From positions 6,556,501 through 6,620,500 of the forward strand of contig NZ_CP166850.1 in the NCBI RefSeq assembly GCF_041346945.1: a stretch of 64,000 bases of DNA. The letters are read 5' to 3'. The notes beneath the pieces were generated by a model. It saw nothing but the letters and a program-made list of their open reading frames with translations. It searched no databases and was not told where the DNA came from. How positions within the stretch are numbered: position 1 is the first letter of the stretch; the number at the start of each line of letters is the position of its first letter. Of the stretch, positions 32,695 through 40,296 are shown in pieces. The position numbers were made by a program, and so were the translations under genes. The stretch comes from Amycolatopsis sp. cg9. GTDB taxonomy: Bacteria; Actinomycetota; Actinomycetes; Mycobacteriales; Pseudonocardiaceae.

Positions 32695-33909
32695 GTGAAG
32701 TCCGTCCACGTGCGACAGCTGGTGTCGGCGCTGGTGAGCTGCTGCCTGGTGGCGCTGGGGGTGGTGGCCGCGAGCCCGCCCGCCGGCGCGGCCGCCGCTC
32801 CGATCCTGCCCGGGCCGTTCGACGACTCGTTCTACACCCCGCCGTCGCCGCTGCCGGCCGGGAAACCCGGGGACGTGCTCCGCTGGCGCCCCACCGTCCC
32901 GCTGCTCAACGCGGCCAACGCCGACGCCTGGCAGGTGATGTACCTCTCGACCAACGCCCAGGGCCGCCCGGACGCGGTGACCGGGACGATCCTGGTGCCC
33001 AAGGGGAAGGACCCGGCCACGGCGCCGATCGTCGGCTACGCCGTGGGCACGCAGGGCCCGGCGTTCAAGTGCACGGCGTCCAAGGCGATGGAGCGGGGCA
33101 CGCTGTACGACCAGCCCGCCGTCAACGACTCGCTCTCGGCCGGGTACGCGGTCGCGGTGACCGACTACGAGGGCTACTCGCCGACGACGGTGCCCACCTA
33201 CATCACCGGGCAGTCGATGGGGCCGGCCGTGATCGACTCGGTGCGGGCGGCGCAGAGCCTCCCGTCGGCGCGGCTTTCCCGGAGCGCCAAGGTGATCTTC
33301 CAGGGGTACTCGCAGGGCGGCGGCGGAGCGATGTGGGCGGGGGAGAAGCAGCCCTCGTACGCACCGGAGCTGAACCTCGTGGGCGTCGTCGCGGGCGGGG
33401 TCCCGGCCGACCTGACCGAGGTCGCCAAGGGGCTCGACGGGTACATCGGGTTCGGGTTCCTCGCGTTCGCCGCGGTCGGGCTGGACGCGGCTTACCCGGA
33501 CCTGAAACTGGATTCGTTCCTCAACGACACCGGTCGTCAGCAGTTGTCCGACGCCAAGAAGAACGCGTGCGTCGCGGAACTGCTGCTCAACTACTCGTTC
33601 AAGAAGATCAGTGACTACACGACGTCCAACCCGTTGACCACCCCGCAGTGGCAGGCGCGGCTGGCGCAGAACAAGCTGGGCGCGAACCCGCCGCGGGTGC
33701 CGGTGTTCCAGTACCACGCGAGCACCGACGAGATCGTCAACACCCCGCAGGCGGAGGCGCTGCACCGGGCGTACTGCGCGGCCGGCGTCCGGGAGCAGTG
33801 GAAGACCTACATCTCCGACCACGCCACCGGGATCCTGGCCGGCAACGCCGACGCCCACCAGTGGATCGTCAACCGCTTCACGGGGGCGGCGGCGCCGTCG
33901 AACTGCTGA
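32695..33909 (+). CDS. Secretory lipase (LIP family)
   Basis: The protein of about 404 residues has a signal peptide (LVSALVSCCLVALGVVAASPPAGA-A). The secretory-lipase pattern is WQVMYLSTNAQGRPDAVTGTILVP, GYAVAVTDYEGYSP, the nucleophile elbow FQGYSQGGGGAMWA, an acid in QYHASTDEIV and a His in NADAHQWIV. It should hydrolyse lipid or ester substrates outside the cell. The start is ambiguous: GTG 32695 lies just after GGAGG (32686-32690), and an ATG at 32683 would add four residues. It follows the Ag85-like gene by 29 bp and is probably the last gene of the lipid operon. Confidence 0.85.
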   Translation: MKSVHVRQLVSALVSCCLVALGVVAASPPAGAAAAPILPGPFDDSFYTPPSPLPAGKPGDVLRWRPTVPLLNAANADAWQVMYLSTNAQGRPDAVTGTILVPKGKDPATAPIVGYAVGTQGPAFKCTASKAMERGTLYDQPAVNDSLSAGYAVAVTDYEGYSPTTVPTYITGQSMGPAVIDSVRAAQSLPSARLSRSAKVIFQGYSQGGGGAMWAGEKQPSYAPELNLVGVVAGGVPADLTEVAKGLDGYIGFGFLAFAAVGLDAAYPDLKLDSFLNDTGRQQLSDAKKNACVAELLLNYSFKKISDYTTSNPLTTPQWQARLAQNKLGANPPRVPVFQYHASTDEIVNTPQAEALHRAYCAAGVREQWKTYISDHATGILAGNADAHQWIVNRFTGAAAPSNC

Positions 33910-33913
33910 GGCG

Positions 33914-34558
33914 TCAGACCTTCGTAGCGGCGAAGGCTGCTGCGTCGGCGGCGTTGCTCCCGTAGCTCAGGTGGGCCAGGAAGTTGAACGCGCCCGCCCG
34001 GCAGACCGGGTCGCCGTCGGCGCAGTAGTCCTTGGTGCGGCTCTGGTAGGTGCCGGTGACCTGGCGGCCGATCGCGCGGATCGGGTTGCCGAACAGGAGG
34101 ATCGCCGCGATCCGGGGCGCGAGCTCGGCGGGGACGGTCGCGACGATCGGGCCGCCGACGACGGCGCCGTCGCTGCTGATGCCGATCGAGTTGTCGACGA
34201 CGTTGGCGCCCTGGGAGTAGCCGACCAGCACGAACCGCTGCTGCGGGCAGGCGGCGGCCTGCGCCTTGACGTGGTCGACCAGATCGGTGTTGCCCTTCTG
34301 CACCGACGCGGGCTCGCCGAGGTCGGCCGGGTAGTCGACCCGGTAGCTGCTCAGCGTGCGCGGGCGCAGCGCGTTCTGGACCGCTCGGTAGACGGGGTCA
34401 CCGACGATGAAACCCAGTGTGCCGGGTTCGCCGGTGCCGCGGGCGACGGGGACGTCGATGTCGGTGCACGGCGCGGCCGAGGCCGGCGGCGCGGAAACGG
34501 TGAGGCCGGTGACGGCGATGCCGAGCGCGGCGGCGGCGGAAAACAGGCGCGGTTTCAT
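33914..34558 (-). CDS. Cutinase-family secreted esterase
   Basis: The 214-residue protein has a signal peptide (RLFSAAAALGIAVTGLTVSAPPASA-A). The cutinase motifs are DVPVARGTGEPG, the nucleophile elbow VLVGYSQGANV, Asp in DYCADGDPVC (also a disulfide pair) and His in FLAHLSYGSN. Cutinase-like proteins are esterases, phospholipases or thioesterases; the mycobacterial homologue Rv3802c sits beside fadD32-pks13-accD4. Here the gene is convergent with the lipase, with only 4 bp between their stops, so it belongs to the same locus physically but has its own promoter. Confidence 0.9.
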   Translation of the reverse strand: MKPRLFSAAAALGIAVTGLTVSAPPASAAPCTDIDVPVARGTGEPGTLGFIVGDPVYRAVQNALRPRTLSSYRVDYPADLGEPASVQKGNTDLVDHVKAQAAACPQQRFVLVGYSQGANVVDNSIGISSDGAVVGGPIVATVPAELAPRIAAILLFGNPIRAIGRQVTGTYQSRTKDYCADGDPVCRAGAFNFLAHLSYGSNAADAAAFAATKV

Positions 34559-34597
34559 GGCTGATCAACACCTCTTCGCGGAAACGGAGTCGGCAAG

Positions 34598-34622
34598 CGC
34601 TTTCCGGAAGGGCCGGAAAGCG
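34598..34622 (-). terminator. Hairpin between the TetR and cutinase genes
   Basis: A perfect 10-bp stem CGCTTTCCGG / CCGGAAAGCG (34598-34607 and 34613-34622) has a 5-nt loop, located downstream of the minus-strand TetR stop. It probably ends the TetR transcript; it also lies upstream of the cutinase start, so a regulatory role is possible. Confidence 0.6.
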
Positions 34623-34735
34623 TTCATCGCTTGCGGGCAATGGCAGCGTCGCAGTGGCCGCCGACCGCGGCAAGGGGGAATTCCGGGGCCCGCCGGGAAT
34701 TGTTCAGCCGATGACAACCAGTCCGGTGTGGACGC

Positions 34736-35404
34736 TCAGGTGGCGCACTGGCGCGCGGTGTCGACGCGGTCGAGCAGCGCCGGGTCGAGGCCGCGCAGCG
34801 CGGCCACGACGAACCCGGTGGCGAGTTCGCCCGCCGCGATCGGGTCGACGCCGGGGGAGTGCGAGACGTGCATCGCGGCCCGGCCGACGAGGCCCACCAT
34901 CATCGCGGCGAGCAGGTCCGCGCCCGGGCCGGGCGTGCGGCCGTGGGCCAGCAGGTGCTCGTGGATCCGGCCGAGGACGTGGGTGGTGACGGTGTCGGCC
35001 AGCGCGCGCCGCTCGTTCGACATCTCGTCGACGGCGGAGTCGAACAGCAGCCGGAAGCTGTCCGGGTGGGCGCCGGCGTAGCTGAACATCGCCATCACCG
35101 ACAGCCGCACGCGGTCTTCGAGGGGGCGCCCGCTCGCGGTCTCGTAGGCGGTGAGCACCCACTCCCGCAGCGCGCCCACTTCGCGGGTCACGGTGGCGCG
35201 GAAGAGGGCCGCTTTGTCCCCGAAGTGCGCGTAGAGGGTCGGTTTGGTGGAGTCGGCGCGCTCGGCGATCAGCCCCATGGTCGCCTGGGCGTAGCCGCGC
35301 TCGGCGAACACGGCGCGGGCGGCGTCGAGCAGTTCGCCGTCGGTGGGCCGGGCGGCCGGGCTGCGGCGAGTGCTGGATCGATCAGGGGGACTCGGCCGGC
35401 TCAT
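34736..35404 (-). CDS. TetR/AcrR-family transcriptional regulator
   Basis: The 222-residue protein has the N-terminal HTH at about residues 22-70 (LLDAARAVFAERGYAQATMGLIAERADSTKPTLYAHFGDKAALF), and the C-terminal domain is of the AefR-like type. ATG 35404 is used. It is divergent from the second PucR gene, and the 79-bp gap holds a dyad (35429-35448) that is its likely operator. It may therefore control itself and the PucR regulator, and through it perhaps the adjoining lipid locus. The ligand is unknown. Confidence 0.87.
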   Translation of the reverse strand: MSRPSPPDRSSTRRSPAARPTDGELLDAARAVFAERGYAQATMGLIAERADSTKPTLYAHFGDKAALFRATVTREVGALREWVLTAYETASGRPLEDRVRLSVMAMFSYAGAHPDSFRLLFDSAVDEMSNERRALADTVTTHVLGRIHEHLLAHGRTPGPGADLLAAMMVGLVGRAAMHVSHSPGVDPIAAGELATGFVVAALRGLDPALLDRVDTARQCAT

Positions 35405-35428
35405 GGAGGTGTACTGTACGGTCCCGCT

Positions 35429-35448
35429 GCTTTACCGTCCGGTAAAGC
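35429..35448. promoter_or_regulatory. TetR-type operator between TetR and PucR genes
   Basis: GCTTTACCGTCCGGTAAAGC is a 20-bp inverted repeat matching at 9 of 10 positions per arm, located between the divergent starts at 35404 and 35484. Confidence 0.65.
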
Positions 35449-35483
35449 TCGTTCCGTCGCCCGTCCCCGGTGGAGGAACCCTG

Positions 35484-36677
35484 GTGTCCCCCGAAAGTGC
35501 CCGGCAGCGCGTCCCGGCTCCCCGGGACGACGGTGGAGAAGTGCTCGGGAGAAGCGAGCTCGCGGCCCTCATGCGCCCGGCCCTGCCGGCGCTGGTCGAC
35601 TGGATCGTCCAGGAGGTGTGGCGGGTCGTCCCGGTCTTCGCCCGGCCGGGGGACGGGTCCTACGGCCGCGTCACCCGCCACGGCGTCGAGTGCGCGGTCG
35701 CGCTCTTCGTGGACCTCGTCGAGGACCCGCTGGCGCCGCGCGACCGGCTGTACGAGACGTGCCACCGGCTCGGCGCGGGCGAAGCGCGCGAAGGCCGGAC
35801 GCTCGACGACCTCCAGGCGGCCTACCGGGCCGGCACCCGCGCGGGCTGGCGCTGGATCATGCGGCTGGGCCGCCGCCACCGGCTGTCGTCGGCGGCGATG
35901 GCGCGGCTGGCGGAGATGCTGTTCGGCTACGCGGACGAGCTGGCCCGGATGTCGGCGCAGGGCTACCGCGAAGCGCGCGCGGAGATAGAGGGCACCCGGG
36001 CGGGGCTGCGCCGCCGGTTGCTGCGGCTGCTCGTCGGCCCGGGCGACGTCCCGGAGCCGGTCCTCGCCGAGCTCGCGGCCGCGGCCGGCTGGCCGGTACC
36101 CGCTTCGGTGGCCGCGATCGCGGCGGAGACCGCGGTGAGCGCGTCGTGGGGCGCCGAGGTGCTCACCGACCTCGAACCGCCGCGGCCGTACCTGCTCGTG
36201 CCCGCCCCGGTCGACGCCGGCGCGCTGGCCCGCCTCGGCACGCGCGTGGCGGTCGGCCCGGCGACGGACCTCGCGGCGGCGGCGCACTCCCTGCGCTGGG
36301 CCCGCACCGCCCTGCGCCTGGTGGCCGACGGCGCCCTCCCGGACGTGCCGGTGACGTGGTGCGGGGAGCACCTGACCACGCTGTGGCTGCTGTCCGACGC
36401 ACCGCTGGCGGACCGGCTGGCCGACCGCGAACTGGCCCCGCTGGCGCAGTTCCCGGACCGCACGCGACGGCGGCTGGGGGAGACGTTGCTGTCCTGGCTG
36501 GAGCACGGCGGCAACTCGGAGAAGATCGCCGTTGAGCTGTCGGTGCACCCGCAGACGGTGCGCTACCGCGTGCGCCAGCTGAAGCAGGCGTTCGGGGACC
36601 GGCTGGAGAACGCGGACACCCGGTTCGCGATGCAGGCGGCGTTGCGCGCGTCGGGGTTGAGGTCGCGCGAGGCCTGA
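35484..36677 (+). CDS. PucR/CdaR-type transcriptional regulator (flanks the lipid locus, right)
   Basis: This protein of about 397 residues is a paralogue of the regulator at 17148-18383, with the same layout: an N-terminal helical region (LMRPALPALVDWIVQEVWRVVPVFARPGDG; LQAAYRAGTRAGWRWIMRLG), a central CdaR region, and a C-terminal HTH_30 (SWLEHGGNSEKIAVELSVHPQTVRYRVRQLKQAFGDRL). GTG 35484 has GGAGGA (35472-35477) at 6-nt spacing. The stop codon lies inside the first unit of a 19-bp tandem repeat. It is divergent from a TetR with an operator between them. Confidence 0.87.
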   Translation: MSPESARQRVPAPRDDGGEVLGRSELAALMRPALPALVDWIVQEVWRVVPVFARPGDGSYGRVTRHGVECAVALFVDLVEDPLAPRDRLYETCHRLGAGEAREGRTLDDLQAAYRAGTRAGWRWIMRLGRRHRLSSAAMARLAEMLFGYADELARMSAQGYREARAEIEGTRAGLRRRLLRLLVGPGDVPEPVLAELAAAAGWPVPASVAAIAAETAVSASWGAEVLTDLEPPRPYLLVPAPVDAGALARLGTRVAVGPATDLAAAAHSLRWARTALRLVADGALPDVPVTWCGEHLTTLWLLSDAPLADRLADRELAPLAQFPDRTRRRLGETLLSWLEHGGNSEKIAVELSVHPQTVRYRVRQLKQAFGDRLENADTRFAMQAALRASGLRSREA

Positions 36678-36910
36678 CGGCCCCGGCGTGGCCTGACGGC
36701 CCCGGCGTGGCCTGACGGCCCCGGCGTGGCCTGACGGCCCCGGCGTGGCCTGACGGCCCCGGCGTGGCCTGACGGCCCCGGCGTGGCCTGACGGCCCCGG
36801 CGTGGCCTGACGGCCCCGGCGTGGCCTGACGGCCCCGGCGTGGCCTGACGGCCCCGGCGAGGCCTGACGGCCCCGGCGAGGCCTGACGGCCCCGGCGAGG
36901 CCTGACGGCG
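36671..36910. repeat. 19-bp tandem repeat, about 12.6 copies
   Basis: The unit GGCCTGACGGCCCCGGCGT repeats with exact 19-bp period from 36671. Nine copies are identical; the last three complete copies carry A instead of T at the final base, and a thirteenth is partial. The first unit contains the TGA stop of the PucR gene. The period is not a multiple of three, so it is not coding. Confidence 0.95.
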
Positions 36911-36940
36911 TACGCCGGCAGCGGGTGGCCGGTCGCCGAG

Positions 36941-36993
36941 GTCGCGAATGACTCATTCGGGACCTCGGACGTCCCGAATGAGTCATTCGCGAC
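36941..36993. repeat. Nested palindrome: two GAATGACTCATTC-type elements in inverted orientation
   Basis: Two 23-bp elements (36941-36963 and 36971-36993), each palindromic around GAATGA(C/G)TCATTC, are exact reverse complements of one another, separated by CTCGGAC. Together they form a 53-nt perfect stem-loop 68 bp before the steroid operon start at 37061. It may end transcription coming through the tandem repeat. Confidence 0.85.
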
Positions 36994-37037
36994 GCTGCCG
37001 TGCCCCGTCGACCGGCCGCGCCACCTTGCCCCAAGTG

Positions 37038-37049
37038 AGAACGTGTTCT
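37038..37049. promoter_or_regulatory. KstR-type operator upstream of the ipd operon
   Basis: AGAACGTGTTCT is a dyad fitting AAC-n2-GTT, the core of the KstR consensus (TnnAACnnGTTnnA), followed by AGTTTT. It ends 11 bp before the GTG start at 37061. The same motif with AGTTT on the right occurs at 46201-46212 in the other promoter region of the steroid cluster. Confidence 0.7.
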
Positions 37050-37060
37050 AGTTTTGTGAC

Positions 37061-37828
37061 GTGAAGACCGATCTGGGCCTGGCCGGTGCCGTGGTGCTGG
37101 TCACCGGCGGTGTCCGAGGTGTCGGCCAAGGCATCTGCAACGTGTTCTTGGCCCAGGGGGCGCGCGTGGTGACCTGCGCGCGACGCGAGGCGCCCACCGA
37201 CGCGGAGTTCGTCCCGTGCGACGTCCGCGACGAAGCGCAGGTCGCCGCGCTCGTCGAAGGGATCGTCGAGCGGCACGGGCGGCTCGACGTCGTCGTGAAC
37301 AACGCCGGCGGGGCGCCGTACGCCCCGGCGGCCGAGGCCTCACCGCGGCTGCACGAGAAGGTCGTGCAGCTGAACCTGCTGGCGCCGCTGCTGGTCTCGC
37401 AGCACGCGAACGCCGTGATGCAGCGCCAGGACGGCGGCGGTGCGATCGTGATGATCTCCAGCGTCAGCGGGACGCGCCCGTCGCCGGGGACCGCGGCCTA
37501 CGGCGCCGCGAAAGCCGGGCTCGGGAACCTGACCGCCAGTCTCGCCGTGGAGTGGGCGCCGAAGGTGCGGGTCAACGCACTGGCCGTCGGGATGGTGCGG
37601 ACCGAGCAGTCCCACCTGCACTACGGCAGCGAAGCCGCGGTCGAAGCGGTCGGGAAGACCGTGCCGCTGGGCCGGCTCGCCGAACCCGGGGAGGTCGGCG
37701 CGTGCGCCGCGTTCCTGGCTTCGCCGCTGGCTTCCTACGTCTCCGGCGCCACCTTGCACGTGCACGGCGGCGGTGAGGTCCCGGCCTTCCTCGCCGCGGC
37801 CGACGTCAACCATCGGGAGGATTCGTGA
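37061..37828 (+). CDS. SDR-family oxidoreductase of the HIP (steroid C/D-ring) cluster, Rv3549c-like
   Basis: The 255-residue classical SDR has VLVTGGVRGVGQGI (cofactor loop), NNAGG, MISSVSG, and the catalytic pair YGAAK. It ends with a GATLHVHGGGEVPAFLAA tail closely resembling mycobacterial Rv3549c. It probably acts as a hydroxyacyl-CoA dehydrogenase or reductase on HIP-derived intermediates; the exact step is not established. GTG 37061 is 11 bp from the KstR-type box, so the transcript has a very short leader. It is the first gene of a seven-gene operon, and its stop overlaps the next start (GTGA). Confidence 0.85.
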   Translation: MKTDLGLAGAVVLVTGGVRGVGQGICNVFLAQGARVVTCARREAPTDAEFVPCDVRDEAQVAALVEGIVERHGRLDVVVNNAGGAPYAPAAEASPRLHEKVVQLNLLAPLLVSQHANAVMQRQDGGGAIVMISSVSGTRPSPGTAAYGAAKAGLGNLTASLAVEWAPKVRVNALAVGMVRTEQSHLHYGSEAAVEAVGKTVPLGRLAEPGEVGACAAFLASPLASYVSGATLHVHGGGEVPAFLAAADVNHREDS

Positions 37829-38703
37829 TCGGGTTGTGCCAGGACCGGGTGGTCGTGGTGACCGGAGCCGGCCGCGGGATCGGGCGCGCGCACGCGCTGG
37901 CGTTCGCCGCCGAGGGGGCGCCGGTGGTGGTGAACGACGTGGACGGCGACGCGGCGGCCCAAGTCGTCGCCGAGGTCGGGGAACTCGGCGGGAAGGCGGT
38001 GGCGAACACCTCCGACATCGCCGACTGGGCCGGGGCCGCGGAACTGATCGGCACGGCGCTGGAGAATTTCGGGCGCCTCGACGTGCTGGTCAACAACGCG
38101 GGATTCGTCCGGGACCGGATGCTGGTCAACCTCGGTGAGGACGAGTGGGACGCGGTGATCCGCGTGCACCTCAAAGGGCATTTCGCGCCGCTGCGGCACG
38201 CGGCCGAGCACTGGCGGGCGGAGGCCAAAGCGGGCCGGCTGCCGAGCGCGCGGGTGGTCAACACCAGCTCGGGCGCCGGGCTGCTGGGCAGCGTCGGGCA
38301 GGGCAACTACTCGGCGGCGAAGGCGGGGATCGCCGGGCTGACCGTCGTGGCCGCGGCCGAGCTGGCGCGGTACGGGGTGACGGTGAACGCGATCGCGCCG
38401 GCCGCGCGGACCCGGATGACCGAGGCGGTGTTCGCGTCGATGGCGCGTCCGGACGAGGGGTTCGACGCGATGGCGCCGGAGAACGTCTCGCCGCTGGTCG
38501 TCTGGCTCGGCAGCGAGGAGTCCGCGCACGTCACCGGCCGCGTCTTCGAGGTCGAGGGCGGCAAGGTTTCCCTGGCGCAGGCCTGGCGGCACGGCCCGGT
38601 CGTGGACAAGGGGGACCGGTGGGCGCCGGGCGAACTCGGCCCGGTCGTCGCCGAGCTGCTCGAGCGCGCGCCCGAGCCCGAACCCGTCTACGGAGCGAGC
38701 TGA
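37825..38703 (+). CDS. SDR-family oxidoreductase of the HIP cluster, Rv3548c-like
   Basis: The 292-residue SDR has VVVTGAGRGIGRAHALAFAAEGA, VNNAGFVRDRMLVNLGEDEWDAVI, NTSSGAGLLGSVGQGNYSAAKAG (catalytic Tyr/Lys) and an extended C-terminal tail with VTGRVFEVEGGKVSLAQAW. That pattern is shared with Rv3548c and multifunctional hydroxyacyl-CoA dehydrogenases. It would oxidise a hydroxyacyl-CoA intermediate with NAD. GTG 37825 has GGGAGG upstream and overlaps the previous stop; its own stop overlaps echA20 (TGATG). Confidence 0.85.
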   Translation: MIGLCQDRVVVVTGAGRGIGRAHALAFAAEGAPVVVNDVDGDAAAQVVAEVGELGGKAVANTSDIADWAGAAELIGTALENFGRLDVLVNNAGFVRDRMLVNLGEDEWDAVIRVHLKGHFAPLRHAAEHWRAEAKAGRLPSARVVNTSSGAGLLGSVGQGNYSAAKAGIAGLTVVAAAELARYGVTVNAIAPAARTRMTEAVFASMARPDEGFDAMAPENVSPLVVWLGSEESAHVTGRVFEVEGGKVSLAQAWRHGPVVDKGDRWAPGELGPVVAELLERAPEPEPVYGAS

Positions 38704-39443
38704 TGGGCATCCACACCAAGCGCGACGCGCACGTCGAGGTCGTCACGGTCGACTTCCCGCCGGTCAACGCGCTGCCGGTGCAAGGCTGGTTCGACCTGGC
38801 CGACGCGCTCACCCGGGCCGGGCGCGACCCGGACGTCCACGTCGTCGTGCTGCGCGCCGAGGGGCGGGGCTTCAACGCGGGCGTGGACATCAAGGAGATC
38901 CAGCGCAGCGCGGGTTACGACGCGCTGGTCGGCGCGAACCGGGGCTGCTACGCGGCTTTCGGGGCGGTTTACGACTGCGAAGTGCCGGTCGTCGCGGCCG
39001 TGCACGGGTTCTGCCTCGGCGGCGGGATCGGGCTGGTCGGCAACGCCGACGTCGTCATCGCGTCCGACGACGCCACCTTCGGCGTCCCCGAAGTGGAACG
39101 CGGCGCGCTCGGCGCGGCGACGCACCTGGCCCGGCTGGTGCCGCAGCACCTGATGCGCACGCTGTACTTCACCGCCCGCACCATCACCGCCGCCGAGCTG
39201 CACGCCCACGGCTCGGTGTACCAGGTCGTGCCCCGCGCCGAACTCGACGACGCGGCGCTGGCCGTCGCCGCCGACATCGCGAAGAAGGACCCGCGGGTCA
39301 TCCGGGCCGCCAAGGAGGCGCTGAACGGGATCGACACCCAGCAGGTGCACCGCAGCTACCGGTTCGAGCAGGGCTTCACCTTCGAGCTCAACCTGCTCGG
39401 CGCGTCCGACGAGGCCCGCGAGGAGTTCTTGAATGGCCGATAA
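38703..39443 (+). CDS. echA20: Enoyl-CoA hydratase-family C-ring hydrolase EchA20
   Basis: The 246-residue crotonase strongly resembles M. tuberculosis EchA20: VTVDFPPVNALP, LRAEGRGFNAGVDIKEIQRSAG, ANRGCYAAFGAVYDCEVPVVAAVHGFCLGGGIGLVGNADVVIASDDATFG, PEVERGALGAATHLARLVPQHLMR, and RAAKEALNGID. EchA20 hydrolytically opens the last steroid C ring before IpdAB act. The Glu of PEVERG is present. The gene overlaps ipdA by 11 bp and lies between the two SDRs and ipdAB exactly as in the mycobacterial HIP cluster. Confidence 0.93.
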   Translation: MGIHTKRDAHVEVVTVDFPPVNALPVQGWFDLADALTRAGRDPDVHVVVLRAEGRGFNAGVDIKEIQRSAGYDALVGANRGCYAAFGAVYDCEVPVVAAVHGFCLGGGIGLVGNADVVIASDDATFGVPEVERGALGAATHLARLVPQHLMRTLYFTARTITAAELHAHGSVYQVVPRAELDDAALAVAADIAKKDPRVIRAAKEALNGIDTQQVHRSYRFEQGFTFELNLLGASDEAREEFLNGR

Positions 39444-40296
39444 GCGCATGACCGCCGACGAGGTCGCGGCGGAACTGGAAGACGGCATGACGGTCGGCAT
39501 CGGCGGCTGGGGGTCGCGGCGCAAGCCGATGGCCCTGGTCCGCGCGATCCTCCGGACGCCCGTGCAGGATCTCACCGTCGTCTCCTACGGCGGTCCCGAC
39601 GTCGGCCTGCTGTGCGCGGCGGGCAAGGTGAAGCGGGTCGTGTTCGGGTTCGTCACGCTGGATTCGATCCCGTTCGACCCGTGGTTCGGCCGCGCCCGCG
39701 AAACCGGCGCGATCGAGGTGACCGAGTACGACGAAGGCATGTTCGGCGCGGCGCTTTCCGCGGCCGCGCAACGGCTTCCGTTCCTGCCGCTGCGCGCCGG
39801 GCTCGGCTCGGAGGTGATGCGCGCCAACCCGGACCTGCGGACCGTGCGCTCGCCCTACGCCGACGCCGAGGAGCTCGTCGCCGTCCCCGCGCGGCACCTC
39901 GACGTCGCGCTGGTGCACCTCAACCGCGCCGACACGCGCGGCAACGCCCAGTACCTCGGGCCGGACCCGTACTTCGACGACCTGTTCTGCCTCGCGGCGG
40001 CGAAGCGGTTCGTATCGGTGGAAAGGGTCGTCGAGACGGCGGAGCTGACGGCGGCCGGGCCGGTGCAGTCGCTGCTGCTCAACCGCGGCGCGGTGGACGG
40101 CGTCGTCGAGGCCCCGCGGGGCGCGCACTTCACCACCGCGGTCCCGGACTACGGCCGGGACGAGCGGTTCCAGCGCCACTACGCGACCTGCGCCAAGGAC
40201 CTCGACGCGTGGCCCGGGTTCGTGGACCGGTTCCTGTCCGGGGACGAGCGGACGTACCTGTCCGAAGTGGACAAGTTCGAGGCGGAGGCGGCATGA
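39433..40296 (+). CDS. ipdA: COCHEA-CoA hydrolase subunit IpdA (CoA-transferase family alpha subunit)
   Basis: The 287-residue class I CoA-transferase-fold alpha subunit has MTVGIGGWGSRRKPMALVRAIL, VSYGGPDVGLLCAAGKVKRVVFGFVTLDS, and HLNRADTRGNAQYLGPDPYFDDLFC, the pattern of IpdA rather than of 3-oxoacid transferases. IpdAB hydrolyses the D-ring-derived cyclic CoA ester (COCHEA-CoA) in steroid catabolism. The gene overlaps echA20 by 11 bp and ipdB by 4 bp, as expected for a tightly coupled heterodimer. Confidence 0.92.
   Translation: MADKRMTADEVAAELEDGMTVGIGGWGSRRKPMALVRAILRTPVQDLTVVSYGGPDVGLLCAAGKVKRVVFGFVTLDSIPFDPWFGRARETGAIEVTEYDEGMFGAALSAAAQRLPFLPLRAGLGSEVMRANPDLRTVRSPYADAEELVAVPARHLDVALVHLNRADTRGNAQYLGPDPYFDDLFCLAAAKRFVSVERVVETAELTAAGPVQSLLLNRGAVDGVVEAPRGAHFTTAVPDYGRDERFQRHYATCAKDLDAWPGFVDRFLSGDERTYLSEVDKFEAEAA

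Noticed and set aside
34736..35404. This TetR as the KstR or KstR2 regulator of the steroid cluster
   Set aside because: Its sequence and its own GCTTTACCG operator do not match either regulator, and it is divergent from a PucR gene rather than linked to steroid genes.
36671..36910. Possible CRISPR array
   Set aside because: The 19-bp units abut with no spacers and there are no cas genes; it is a simple tandem repeat.
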